Counted from the stretch's first letter, positions 1 to 7,135 are shown. The stretch is 8,347 nt of DNA from an uncultured Campylobacter sp. (GCF_937997595.1 NZ_CALKTS010000293.1:1-8347), one strand, 5' to 3'. Translations and numbers: made by a program. The notes: a model not told the origin generated them from the sequence alone.

Positions 1-407
1 GCGTCCTGCGCGCCGAAGAGCTCGCTGCACAAAAGCGCTATGTAGTCGTATCTGTTGCCGCGCGCGCCCTCGGATAGGTCGTATTCTAAATTTGAATACG
101 AGGTGATGATCTTTTGCGCGCGGGCTAAAATTTCGGCGCTGATGACGCTGCGGCCGAGGTTTGTGTGCAGCACAACGCCGGTTGCGTTAATGAGCGGTTT
201 GAGACTTAGATTTTGAAATTTTTCGTAGCGCGATTTGATGCGCGCGATGATCTCGCTTTCGCTTGCGAGCTCGCCTCCTTGCAGCGCCTTTTGGCGCTCC
301 TGTTCAATAAGCTCTTGCGCGATTTTGATGATTTGCGGGCGGAGGCAGTTTTGAAACTCCTGCGCGTTTGCGATTTTGTCGATTTTGGGTAGTTTGATTC
401 GTTGCAT
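1..407 (-). CDS. selA: L-seryl-tRNA(Sec) selenium transferase (selenocysteine synthase), N-terminal part, cut by window edge
   Basis: SelA is a PLP enzyme that converts Ser-tRNA(Sec) to Sec-tRNA(Sec) using selenophosphate, in the cytoplasm. Only the first 135 residues are in the window, about 30% of the usual 440-465. I translated the minus strand from ATG at 407-405; an in-frame TAA lies a few codons upstream and no other start is available. Residues 1-60 are a helical N-terminal domain. Residues 73-86 (INATGVVLHTNLGR) and 104-119 (YSNLEYDLSEGARGNR) match the hallmark start of the SelA PLP fold. The catalytic lysine lies beyond the edge. The gene diverges from the FeS-protein gene at 574. 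Its presence beside a UGA-containing fdhA makes functional sense, because FdhA cannot be completed without Sec-tRNA. selB often follows selA in this group, but that would be outside the window. Family assignment is firm. Confidence 0.95.
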   Translation of the reverse strand, partial: MQRIKLPKIDKIANAQEFQNCLRPQIIKIAQELIEQERQKALQGGELASESEIIARIKSRYEKFQNLSLKPLINATGVVLHTNLGRSVISAEILARAQKIITSYSNLEYDLSEGARGNRYDYIALLCSELFGAQD

Positions 408-436
408 TGCGACCCCGATGCCTTAAAATTTAGGCG

Positions 437-445
437 ATTTTATCA
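437..445 (-). promoter_or_regulatory. Putative extended -10 promoter of selA
   Basis: Read on the minus strand, this is TGATAAAAT, i.e. a TGn extension followed by TAAAAT (5 of 6 to TATAAT). It would start transcription near 430, about 23 nt before the selA ATG. No convincing -35 box is visible, which is usual for Campylobacter sigma-70 promoters. The DNA is AT-rich, so chance matches are common. Confidence 0.4.
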
Positions 446-483
446 TTTAAAGCTTTGATTTTGCTTTATCTATAGAATTATTA

Positions 484-519
484 ATTTAAATTCCATTTAC
501 TTTAAGTGCAGAATTTAAA
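484..519 (+). promoter_or_regulatory. Possible promoter of the FeS protein / chaperone unit
   Basis: The stretch ATTTAAATTCCAT (484-496) is nearly the same as ATTTAATTTCCAT, which overlaps the -35 box of the fdh operon promoter near 3268-3280. At the corresponding spacing downstream lies only a weak -10-like TTTAAA (about 514-519). I offer it as a candidate because the gene at 574 must be started from the 166-base divergent spacer and nothing better is visible there. Confidence 0.25.
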
Positions 520-573
520 AGTTGTTTAGAAAATAAGAGTAAAACCCGCCTAATTATCAATTTAGGATAGATT

Positions 574-2256
574 ATGAAAGAACATGGATTTTACGCCGCG
601 GGGCTAAAGGATGTCGTTTTAAGCGACGATATCGAAATTTGCGGCGATGAAGAGGGGGCAAAAAATGAGGAATTTATCGTTGCCAACTCGCTGAAACTAA
701 AGGCGCAAATTTATGCGCCCGAGATAAATTTTTATATAGAAAATTCCGCAGATGAGCCGCTTCAAATCGCTAAAAACGTAGATATTTTGTATCGCGCCAA
801 GGATATTGCCTTCGACGGCGCGCTGGATAGCGACTATCAAAAGCCCGTCGGCAAAAACGTGATTCTCGCCTGTGATGAGCCGCGAGAGGAGCTTGTGGGG
901 CTACTTAGGCAGTATGGATTTAAGGTGATCGCGTTAAGCAGGGCTGAGATTAAGTTCGTCTATGGCGAGATTGGTGATCTTGCAGTTACGATTTTAAGCG
1001 AGCAGGATGAGGTTGAGACCGAGGCGGATTTTTTCTTGATTAGCGGCGCAGCGCCCTATCAGCTACGACAAAGCGGCTGCTACGAGATCTCGGGGCTAAA
1101 AGACGATGAAATTTTAGAAATTTTAAATTCCAAAAGCCCGGTTTATCATTATAAGAATTCCACGATCTTCGATCCTGCGATCTGTCAGTATCAAGGCAGG
1201 CGAAATGAGCTGCGCGCGCCATGCGTGGAGGTTTGCCCCACAGTGGCGATTTTGAAAAACGACGAAAAGCGCGAGCTCGTATTTTCGCACATCGACTGCG
1301 TCGGTTGCGGCGCGTGCGTGAGCGTCTGCCCTAGCGGCGCGCTGAAATTTGCCAAGTTGCCCCAAAGCGTATTTGGGGAGATCGCAAAGCTCTATGCAGG
1401 CAAAATTCCGCTTCTCATCGCAGAGAGCGAAATCGTGTCCGCACCCGCAGTGCAGCTTCCGTGCGGCGTGCTGCCGTTTGGAATTTTTGGAAGCAAGCAA
1501 ATAGATGAGGTAAATTTGCTAAGCGCTATGCAGGAAAGCGGCTCGAGCGTGATCGTTTACGGCGCAGACGTGGGCGAGGGCACGCGCGAGGCGGTGGAGC
1601 TCATCAATGGAATTTCGCGCGCGATCTACGGCAAGGACGCGGTATTTTTAGCGCGAAATTTAACCGAGCTGCAAGAGGCGCTAAAGTGGGCGCAAAGCTC
1701 TCAGCCCTGGGCGTTTAGCTTAAACGAGCAGGGCCTTAGCAAGAAAGAAATTTTTTCCAAACGCGTAAGCGCAATGGTCGGCGAGGGCAGCTTTGGCGCC
1801 GTAAAAAGCGGAGAGTTGCTAAAATTTGGCAAAGTAAACATAAACGAAGCAAGCTGCACGCTATGCCTTAGCTGCGTGGGCGCCTGTAATACCGGCGCGC
1901 TGTATGCCGATAACAGCGACAATTCGATTAAGCTCAACGCTTCGCTTTGCACATCGTGCAACTACTGCGTGCTAAGCTGCGCCGAAAAGGATACGATCGA
2001 GCTTGAGCCTTGCGGCGTGGAGCTTGAGCCGGGATTTTTTAATTACAAAATGCTAGCTAAAGATGAGCTTTTTAAGTGCATTGAATGCGGTAAGGAATTT
2101 GCGACGAGCAAAGCCGTGATGAAGATCGCGGATATGATGGGTGCGCATTTTGCAAACGAGCCTGAAAAGATGAAGACTCTTTTTTGCTGCGGCGATTGCA
2201 AGGCGAAAATAATGATAAAAAAGCAGATAGAAGATGCTAGAAAAGGGGCAATGTAA
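574..2256 (+). CDS. Multi-cluster 4Fe-4S ferredoxin-like protein, formate dehydrogenase locus accessory
   Basis: A 560-residue soluble protein with no signal peptide or membrane segment. Residues 1-200 are a domain I do not recognise. Ferredoxin-like motifs follow. The first is irregular (C204, C217, C221-Pro), the second is classical (C242, C245, C248, C252-Pro), and after a roughly 170-residue alpha/beta-looking linker come two more (C428/C431/C434/C438 and C459/C462/C465/C469). The C-terminus carries CxxC (502/505) and CCxxC (538/539/542), like a zinc ribbon. The start ATG has AGGAT about 5 nt upstream. The stop TAA shares one base with the ATG of the TorD-like gene, so the two are co-translated. 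Similar FeS proteins sit beside fdh genes in other Campylobacterota, which is established context; the role here (electron transfer to or maturation of formate dehydrogenase) is inference. The protein contains no molybdenum-cofactor signature, so it is not itself a dehydrogenase subunit of known type. Confidence 0.8.
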   Translation: MKEHGFYAAGLKDVVLSDDIEICGDEEGAKNEEFIVANSLKLKAQIYAPEINFYIENSADEPLQIAKNVDILYRAKDIAFDGALDSDYQKPVGKNVILACDEPREELVGLLRQYGFKVIALSRAEIKFVYGEIGDLAVTILSEQDEVETEADFFLISGAAPYQLRQSGCYEISGLKDDEILEILNSKSPVYHYKNSTIFDPAICQYQGRRNELRAPCVEVCPTVAILKNDEKRELVFSHIDCVGCGACVSVCPSGALKFAKLPQSVFGEIAKLYAGKIPLLIAESEIVSAPAVQLPCGVLPFGIFGSKQIDEVNLLSAMQESGSSVIVYGADVGEGTREAVELINGISRAIYGKDAVFLARNLTELQEALKWAQSSQPWAFSLNEQGLSKKEIFSKRVSAMVGEGSFGAVKSGELLKFGKVNINEASCTLCLSCVGACNTGALYADNSDNSIKLNASLCTSCNYCVLSCAEKDTIELEPCGVELEPGFFNYKMLAKDELFKCIECGKEFATSKAVMKIADMMGAHFANEPEKMKTLFCCGDCKAKIMIKKQIEDARKGAM

Positions 2257-3125
2257 TGGATGCGAATCTACTTCAAGCAAGAAGCTACTACTACGAATTT
2301 TTTGCAATTCCGTTTTTTTTCTATGAAACGGATGCGAAATTTAAGCGTTGGAAGGAGCAGCTGGAGTTTTTACGCAGCTCGCCCATTGTGCCTAGCGATG
2401 AGGCGGAATTTCAAAATTTGGAGAAATTCGACTTTTCTGCGTTTAAAAGCGAGCAAAATTCCGTACTTTTTGATTTTTCATACGCCAATGTGCCGATGAG
2501 TGCGAGCTTCTACGACGAAGGACGTGACGACGGGCGTATGCGTGTCGCGGTAATCGACGTGCTAAAAAAGAGTAAATTTCGCCGCAATATGGAGCTTTGC
2601 AAGGAGTGCGAGGACTATGTGGGATTTATTTTTTACCTGCATTCGACTCTGCTGCGCGACGCGGCTGCAAAACACAGCGCAGTTTTAAACGGACAAAATT
2701 CCGTGGCAAACGAGCAAAATTTTACGAATAGCGCGAGCTTGACGGCGCAAGACAGAAAAAATTCTGTAGATTCGCATGGCAGTAAAAATTTTACAGGCCC
2801 GCAGGATGGTAAAAATACTGCGAGCGCGCAATACGCTAAAAATTTCATCGGTGCGCAAGACGGCGAAACGCTGGCGTTAGAGCTTTTTACGAATGTCACC
2901 AACAGCTTTGTGGATGAGTTTAGCGAGCTTTTGTGCGGGCATGTGCGGGCGGATTTTTTCAAATCATTAGGCGCACTAATGAGAAGCTTTTTTGCGCTTG
3001 AACGCTCGCTTTTAGCGCTTGCCGCTCCGCAAAAGAAAGATCGCAGCGTCGTTAAAGAAGCGATCAAAAAAGGTGGCTATCAAAATAAATTTACCAATCC
3101 GGAAGATATTTTTGATCTGGATTGA
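2256..3125 (+). CDS. TorD/DmsD-family molybdoenzyme chaperone, formate dehydrogenase-specific
   Basis: Cytoplasmic chaperones of the TorD family bind the Tat signal of a molybdoenzyme and hold it until its cofactor is in place. The 289-residue protein is all-helical in look. N-terminal YYYEFFAIPFF (11-21), the PMSASFYDEGR stretch (80-90; compare the family's P-x-E-S-x-Y), the helix at 119-134 (EDYVGFIFYLHSTLLR), and a helical block at 206-257 containing FVDEFSELL and FFKSLGALMRSFF all fit TorD. Typical members are about 200-230 residues; the excess is an Asn/Lys/Gln/Gly-rich insert at about 142-204 holding 9-residue repeats. The ATG at 2256 overlaps the upstream stop (TAATG) with AAAAGGGG just before it. 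An intrinsic terminator follows. Its likely clients are the Tat-exported FdhA and perhaps the 65-residue Tat protein. A run of eight T at 2313-2320 encodes Phe20-22. The family call rests on pattern and context. Confidence 0.8.
   Translation: MDANLLQARSYYYEFFAIPFFFYETDAKFKRWKEQLEFLRSSPIVPSDEAEFQNLEKFDFSAFKSEQNSVLFDFSYANVPMSASFYDEGRDDGRMRVAVIDVLKKSKFRRNMELCKECEDYVGFIFYLHSTLLRDAAAKHSAVLNGQNSVANEQNFTNSASLTAQDRKNSVDSHGSKNFTGPQDGKNTASAQYAKNFIGAQDGETLALELFTNVTNSFVDEFSELLCGHVRADFFKSLGALMRSFFALERSLLALAAPQKKDRSVVKEAIKKGGYQNKFTNPEDIFDLD
2757..2864 (+). repeat. Four degenerate 27-bp (9-residue) tandem repeats inside the TorD-like gene
   Basis: Residues 168-203 read as four units that each start with K-N: KNSVDSHGS, KNFTGPQDG, KNTASAQYA, KNFIGAQDG. 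At DNA level the units start at 2757, 2784, 2811 and 2838, each opening with AAAAAT and keeping exact 27-base spacing. Units 2 and 4 are most alike (KNF[TI]G[PA]QDG). Less regular relatives (QNSVANE, QNFTN) lie just upstream at residues 148-158. The length is a multiple of three, so the reading frame survives. Confidence 0.85.
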
Positions 3126-3183
3126 TAAATAAAATTTTTAACCAAAATCTTAACGTAAAAGCAGAATTTCGGTTAAATTTTAA

Positions 3184-3216
3184 ACTCGCAAACTCTAGTT
3201 TTGCGAGTAGTTTTTT
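3184..3216 (+). terminator. Rho-independent terminator after the chaperone gene
   Basis: ACTCGCAAA (3184-3192) pairs perfectly with TTTGCGAGT (3200-3208) across a 7-base loop, and is followed after AG by six T (3211-3216). It lies 59 bases after the chaperone stop and separates the accessory unit from the fdh structural operon. Confidence 0.9.
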
Positions 3217-3274
3217 AGTTAGAACTTTATATTTTGAATTTTAAATAAAATTTAAAAAGTAACTTAAAATTTAA

Positions 3275-3303
3275 TTTCCATCTCACTGCCTTTTCGTTAT
3301 AAT
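3275..3303 (+). promoter_or_regulatory. Sigma-70-type promoter of the fdh structural operon
   Basis: A perfect -10 TATAAT is at 3298-3303. A -35-like TTTCCA (4 of 6 to TTGACA) lies at 3275-3280, a 17-base spacer away. A T-rich stretch (CCTTTTCGT) precedes the -10, as is common in Campylobacter promoters. Transcription would begin near 3310, giving a leader of roughly 67 nt before the first ATG at 3378. The terminator upstream (3184-3216) means a promoter is needed here. Confidence 0.7.
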
Positions 3304-3321
3304 TCATTAGACTTAAATCCT

Positions 3322-3335
3322 GTAACAGGCGTTAC
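3322..3335 (+). promoter_or_regulatory. Inverted repeat GTAAC-N4-GTTAC, possible CRP/FNR-family operator
   Basis: Two perfect 5-base half-sites (GTAAC 3322-3326, GTTAC 3331-3335) are separated by AGGC. The geometry equals that of CRP/FNR-family sites such as TTAAC-N4-GTTAA, with one change per half-site. It sits about 12-26 bases downstream of the predicted start of transcription, where bound protein would be expected to block rather than help polymerase. It overlaps a smaller dyad CCTG-TAA-CAGG (3319-3329). Regulator unknown. Confidence 0.4.
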
Positions 3336-3377
3336 TACAATAAAAGATTTAAAGCGATTTCTTCACAAAGGAAAACC

Positions 3378-3575
3378 ATGGAGAACAAACGCAGAGATTT
3401 TCTTAAAAAATCTCTAAAAATCGGCGCAGTAGGTGCCGTGGGCGTTGCCGCGTCTCAGGCTTTAGCGAAAAGCGAGCAGGACTATGGCGATACCGTTCGT
3501 GGCAAATCACCGAAAAAAGAGGTGCTTTACTGGGAGAGTGAAGCGTGGAAAAAATACTATAAAGTAGCTTACTAG
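3378..3575 (+). CDS. Small twin-arginine signal protein of the formate dehydrogenase region
   Basis: A 65-residue protein beginning with a Tat signal: R5-R6-D-F-L-K-K, then a small hydrophobic stretch (about 14-29) ending in ALAKS. The remaining 35 residues are charged and end in LYWESEAWKKYYKVAY. It matches in size, position and layout the known family of short Tat targets found next to fdh genes (TIGR02811, formate dehydrogenase region TAT target), whose function is not settled; a bound cofactor or an accessory role in assembly has been suggested because of the Tat signal. The start ATG is preceded by AAAGGA at 3367-3372. It is the first gene of the operon, and its stop overlaps the ribosome site of fdhA. 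The C-terminal Y-x3-Y-Y-like end is present, but some family consensus positions differ (see findings). Confidence 0.85.
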   Translation: MENKRRDFLKKSLKIGAVGAVGVAASQALAKSEQDYGDTVRGKSPKKEVLYWESEAWKKYYKVAY

Positions 3576-3585
3576 GAGAATTTTC

Positions 3586-6507
3586 ATGAGTGAGAATGCG
3601 ATCGGAAGGAGATCGTTTTTGAAACTCGCCGCTTTAGGAGCGAGCAGCGTAGCTGCGTTTGGCGAAAATAATACGCTAAGAGCTGCTACTGAGCAAGAGA
3701 TCAAAAACCCATTTCCAGGTTCCGTTATGAAGCGAACGATATGTTCGATCTGTTCCGTAGGCTGTGGTATCGAGGCTCAAGTGGATGAGAGCACCAATAC
3801 CTGGATTCGCCAAGATATGGCAGTAGATCACCCGATCTCGCAGGGCAGTCACTGCTGTAAGGGAATCGATCAAATCGATCTAACCAAATCTAAAATGCGT
3901 CTTAAATATCCGCTCAAAAAGGTTGGTGGCAAGTGGGAGCGCATCAGTTGGGAACAAGCGGTTGATGAAATCGGCGATAAAATGCTTCAGATACGCAAAG
4001 AAGACGGCCCAGATAGTGTGGTATTTCTGGGTTCGGCTAAATTTTGTAACGAGCAGGCATATTATTTTAGAAAATTTGCAGCCTTCTGGGGTACAAACAG
4101 CAACGACCACGTAGCCAGAATTTGACATAGTGCAACAGTCGCCGGTGTGGCGAATACTTGGGGTTATGGAGCTATGACAAATCACGTAGGCGATATGGCG
4201 AAAAATTCTAAAATGATCCTTTTTATAGGTGCGAATTCCGCGGTTGCAAATCCCGTAGGGGCTATGAAGCATGCTCTTCAGGCTCGCGATAGAAACGGCG
4301 CGAAAATCGTTGTAGTTGATCCAAATTTTACTAGAACTGCGGCTAAGGCCGATATGTATATTAGAATTCGTCCGGGAACCGATATAGCGTTTGTGTACGG
4401 AATGCTGCATCTAATCTTTAAAAACGGCTGGGAAGATAAGGAGCTAATAAAAACCAGAACCTACGCTGTAGAGGAGATTAGAGCCGAAGCTGAGAAGTGG
4501 GATCCTAAAGAGGTAGCCAATGTCACCGGCTGCAAAGAAGAGGAGCTGATAGAATTTACGAGGATGTTCGCTACCACAAAGCCCGCTACTTTATGCTGGG
4601 CTCTAGGCATTACACAGCACTCGATCGGAAGTTCTAATACTAGAATTTTGGCTCTTTTGCAGCTCATACTAGGCAATATGGGCAAGCCAGGCGGTGGCTG
4701 CAACATCCTTAGAGGTCACGATAATGTTCAAGGCGCTACCGATATGTGCAATCTCTCCGATAGCTTGCCTGCGTATTACGGGCTAGCCGATAACTCCTGG
4801 AAGCACTTCTGCAAGGGCTGGGGCGTAGATTACGAGCAGTTTATTAAAAGATTTGCCGTATCTACTAAGCAGCCACACGAAAAGCAGGGTGAAAAAGTGC
4901 CTGGTACGAATTTTACCGAGTATTTTCACTACGATCCGAGCATCGAGCAAGATGTGATAAACTGGCGCAACGAAAAGGGCTTTTCGCTATCTAAATGGTG
5001 GCAGGGCGTTTTGAAAAATGAGCCCGTTTTAAGTAGTGGCAATGTCCGCGTTCTTTGGGTGCAAGGCACAGGAATTACTTCTATGGCTCATGTTCGCGAG
5101 ACTCAAGAAGCATTAGGCAAGATCGATATGCTGGTAGTCGCCGAGCCGTTCTTAAACGAAGTAGCGATTCTAAACGATAGACCGGATGGAATTTATGTTT
5201 TGCCGGTAGCTACGCAGTTTGAGAGCGAAGGCCATCTAAGCGCTACAAACCGCAGCGGCCAGTGGAGAACTCAGATTGTTAAGCCTCTATTTGAGAGCAA
5301 AGAGGATCAGGAGGTAATGTTTTTATTCGCGAAAAAATTCGGCTTTTACGACGAATACGTTCGCGGCATGAAGATGGGCATCGTTGATGGCGAGCTTAAG
5401 CAGGTTAAAGACGATTTTGTTTGGCCTGACGACGCTACCGATGAGATTGCACGCAATACTCAAAGTATTGGAAATAACGGACGCACCGCAGCTAGATTTC
5501 GCAGACAACAGAAAAATTGGCATCTATTTGATCCCGATACTTTGCGCGGCATAGGCGGAGAAGTAGAGGGCGAATACTACGGGCTTCCATGGCCTTGCTG
5601 GGATACGCAACACCCGGGCACGCCGATTCTTTACGATGTAACTAAGCCTTATGCCGACGGCGGTATGGGATTTAGAAACCGCTTCGGCTTAGAACACGAC
5701 GGCGTTTCGCAGCTAGCCGACGAGAGCATTACTCTTCCGGGATCAAAAATTCAAGGCGGACATGCAGAGATTACGAAAGCAAATATCGAGCAGGTTTTAG
5801 GCATCACGCTAAACGAGGAAGAGAAAGCCAAGATGGGGCCTACGTGGAGCACAGATTATAGCGGCATTATCGCTAAAAAATGCCGCGAGTTTGGAATTTG
5901 TCCTTGCGGAAACGCGAGAGCAAGAGCGAAGGTTTGGCAGTTTGCGGATCAAATTCCAAAGCATCGCGAACCGATCCACTCGCCTAGATGGGATTTAGTG
6001 GAGAAATATCCGACCTTTGCGGATCAAAAACGAAATTTCCGCGTCTTTACGAGATTTATCTCCGAGCAGAAAAAGCAGGATTGGAGCAAGGACTTCCCTA
6101 CTATCGTAAGCTCGTTAAGGCTTGTAAATTTAAGCGGTGCGGGCATGATCGAGCGCACGAGCAAGTATCTTTCGGCGATTACTCCGGAGATGTTCGCGCA
6201 CGTAAATCCTAAGCTTGCCGCTGATAAAGGTATCAAAGATGGCGAGATGATGTGGATTCATTCGCCGCAAGGCACGAAGATCAAAGTCAAGTGCATCTAT
6301 TCGCACGCCGTTACGCCTGATCGTATTGTTATGCCGTATAACTTCGCGGGAATTTTCCAGGGCGAGGATCTAAGCGACCGCTATCCTGAGGGCACTAAGC
6401 CATATATCAGAGGCGAGAGCTCAAATACGATTACGAACTACGGCTTTGACATAAATACGCAAATTTCGGAATTTAACGCCGGTCTTTGCAGACTAGAAAG
6501 AGCATAA
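3586..6507 (+). CDS. fdhA: Formate dehydrogenase catalytic subunit, selenoprotein (UGA 4123-4125 read as selenocysteine)
   Basis: FdhA oxidises formate to CO2 at a Mo- or W-bis-MGD centre in the periplasm and passes electrons through its own FeS cluster to FdhB. The full product is 973 residues, with selenocysteine at residue 180. In order: a Tat signal with RRSFLK (8-13), a [4Fe-4S] motif C53-x2-C56-x3-C60...C90, the Mo-bis-MGD oxidoreductase body beginning near KSKMRLKYPL (101-110), the active site ARI-Sec-HSATVAGVANTWGYG (177-195) in which Sec ligates the metal and His181 is the conserved acid-base partner, and the C-terminal MGD-binding domain from about 845. The frame continues exactly across the UGA, and homology-like sequence runs on both sides, so this is one gene, not two. 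AGGAGA at 3574-3579 precedes the ATG; fdhB follows after 9 bases. A normal gene caller would wrongly end it at 4125 and start a second gene at 4147. Confidence 0.97.
4123..4125 (+). other. In-frame UGA selenocysteine codon of fdhA
   Basis: The TGA lies in phase between Ile179 and His181 in the motif VARI-x-HSATVAGVANTWGYG, exactly where Sec or Cys ligates the metal in formate dehydrogenases. A SECIS-like hairpin follows at once, and selA is in the same window. Confidence 0.97.
4123..4158 (+). promoter_or_regulatory. Bacterial SECIS hairpin for selenocysteine insertion
   Basis: The apical stem TCGCC (4139-4143) pairs perfectly with GGCGA (4149-4153) around the loop GGTGT (4144-4148), which begins with the GGU that SelB needs. 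A short lower stem AGT (4129-4131) with ACT (4156-4158) can close an internal loop. The first loop G is the 19th base after the UGA, the same place as I recall for the E. coli fdhF SECIS, where the loop GGU likewise encodes the glycine of the V-A-G motif. Folding was done by eye. Confidence 0.85.
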
Positions 6508-6516
6508 GGAGATAAA

Positions 6517-7074
6517 ATGCCGGCAAGATTAAAATTTTACGTCGATGTCGAGCGTTGCATCGCTTGCTATGGTTGCCAGGTAGCCTGCAGCTCGGCGCAC
6601 GAGGTTCCCGTGCAGATCAATAGGCGCAAGGTTATTACTTTAAACGAGGGCATAGAGGGGCAGGAGGTTTCAAGCTCTATTGCTTGCCAGCACTGCACCG
6701 ATGCGCCTTGCGCGCAGGTTTGCCCGGTTCAATGCTTTTATATCAGAACCGACGGTGTCGTTTTACACGACAAAGATAAATGTATCGGCTGCGGATACTG
6801 TCTCTACGCGTGTCCGTTCGGCGCTCCGCAATTCCCTAGAGACGGAGCTTTCGGTATCAAAGGCGCGATGGATAAGTGCACTATGTGCGCGGGTGGACCG
6901 GAGCCTACGTTTTCGCACGAAGAGCTACATAAATACGGCCAAAACCGCATCGCAGAGGGCAAGGTTCCGATGTGTGCGGCGATCTGTTGCACGAACGCTC
7001 TAATCGTGGGCGACGCGAGCAGAGTTTCGGAGGTTTATCGCAAGCGCGTACTTACGCGCGGCGTGAGCCTATAA
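6517..7074 (+). CDS. fdhB: Formate dehydrogenase iron-sulfur subunit
   Basis: FdhB is the electron-transfer subunit that carries electrons from FdhA toward the membrane quinone-reducing partner. The 185-residue protein contains sixteen cysteines arranged for four [4Fe-4S] clusters: C14/C17/C20/C24, C57/C60/C65/C69-Pro, C89/C92/C95/C99-Pro and C121/C124 with C153/C157. This is the layout of the DmsB/HybA/FdnH family. There is no signal peptide, so it is presumably carried through Tat with FdhA, and no C-terminal membrane helix as in E. coli FdnH. AAGGAG at 6506-6511 overlaps the fdhA stop, and the ATG follows nine bases after it. It is the last gene of the operon; two stem-loops follow and no cytochrome b gene is present. 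Confidence 0.95.
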   Translation: MPARLKFYVDVERCIACYGCQVACSSAHEVPVQINRRKVITLNEGIEGQEVSSSIACQHCTDAPCAQVCPVQCFYIRTDGVVLHDKDKCIGCGYCLYACPFGAPQFPRDGAFGIKGAMDKCTMCAGGPEPTFSHEELHKYGQNRIAEGKVPMCAAICCTNALIVGDASRVSEVYRKRVLTRGVSL

Positions 7075-7080
7075 GATTGT

Positions 7081-7121
7081 GGAATTTTAAACTCCTCCGG
7101 TTTTAAAATTCCGTCTCTTTT
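7081..7121 (+). terminator. Probable intrinsic terminator of the fdh operon
   Basis: GGAATTTTAAA (7081-7091) pairs perfectly with TTTAAAATTCC (7102-7112) around a 10-base loop, followed by a pyrimidine-rich tail ending in TTTT (7118-7121). The 11-bp stem is AT-rich apart from its base, so strength is uncertain. It begins 6 bases after the fdhB stop. Confidence 0.7.
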
Positions 7122-7135
7122 CGCAGAAATTTCAA

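Noticed and set aside
1123..1500. 125-codon open frame on the minus strand
   Set aside because: It lies fully inside the FeS-protein gene, is rich in Arg/Ala/His/Cys as expected for an antisense shadow, and shows no domain.
2757..2864. CRISPR-like or mobile-element repeat
   Set aside because: The units are contiguous with no spacers, in coding phase and degenerate; they fit a protein repeat only.
2633..3067. 144-codon minus-strand open frame opposite the chaperone gene
   Set aside because: It is a shadow; its Ser/Cys/Lys-rich repeats are only the reverse complement of the 27-bp repeats.
3586..4125. fdhA as a frameshifted or truncated pseudogene
   Set aside because: The reading frame is the same on both sides of the TGA, the stop lies at the known Sec position and a SECIS follows; there is no frameshift.
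3880..4410. 176-codon minus-strand open frame opposite fdhA
   Set aside because: It overlaps the highly conserved active-site region of fdhA and has no recognisable protein feature.
4147..6507. Separate gene starting at ATG 4147
   Set aside because: It has no ribosome site and begins inside the conserved active-site motif; it is the continuation of fdhA after the selenocysteine UGA.
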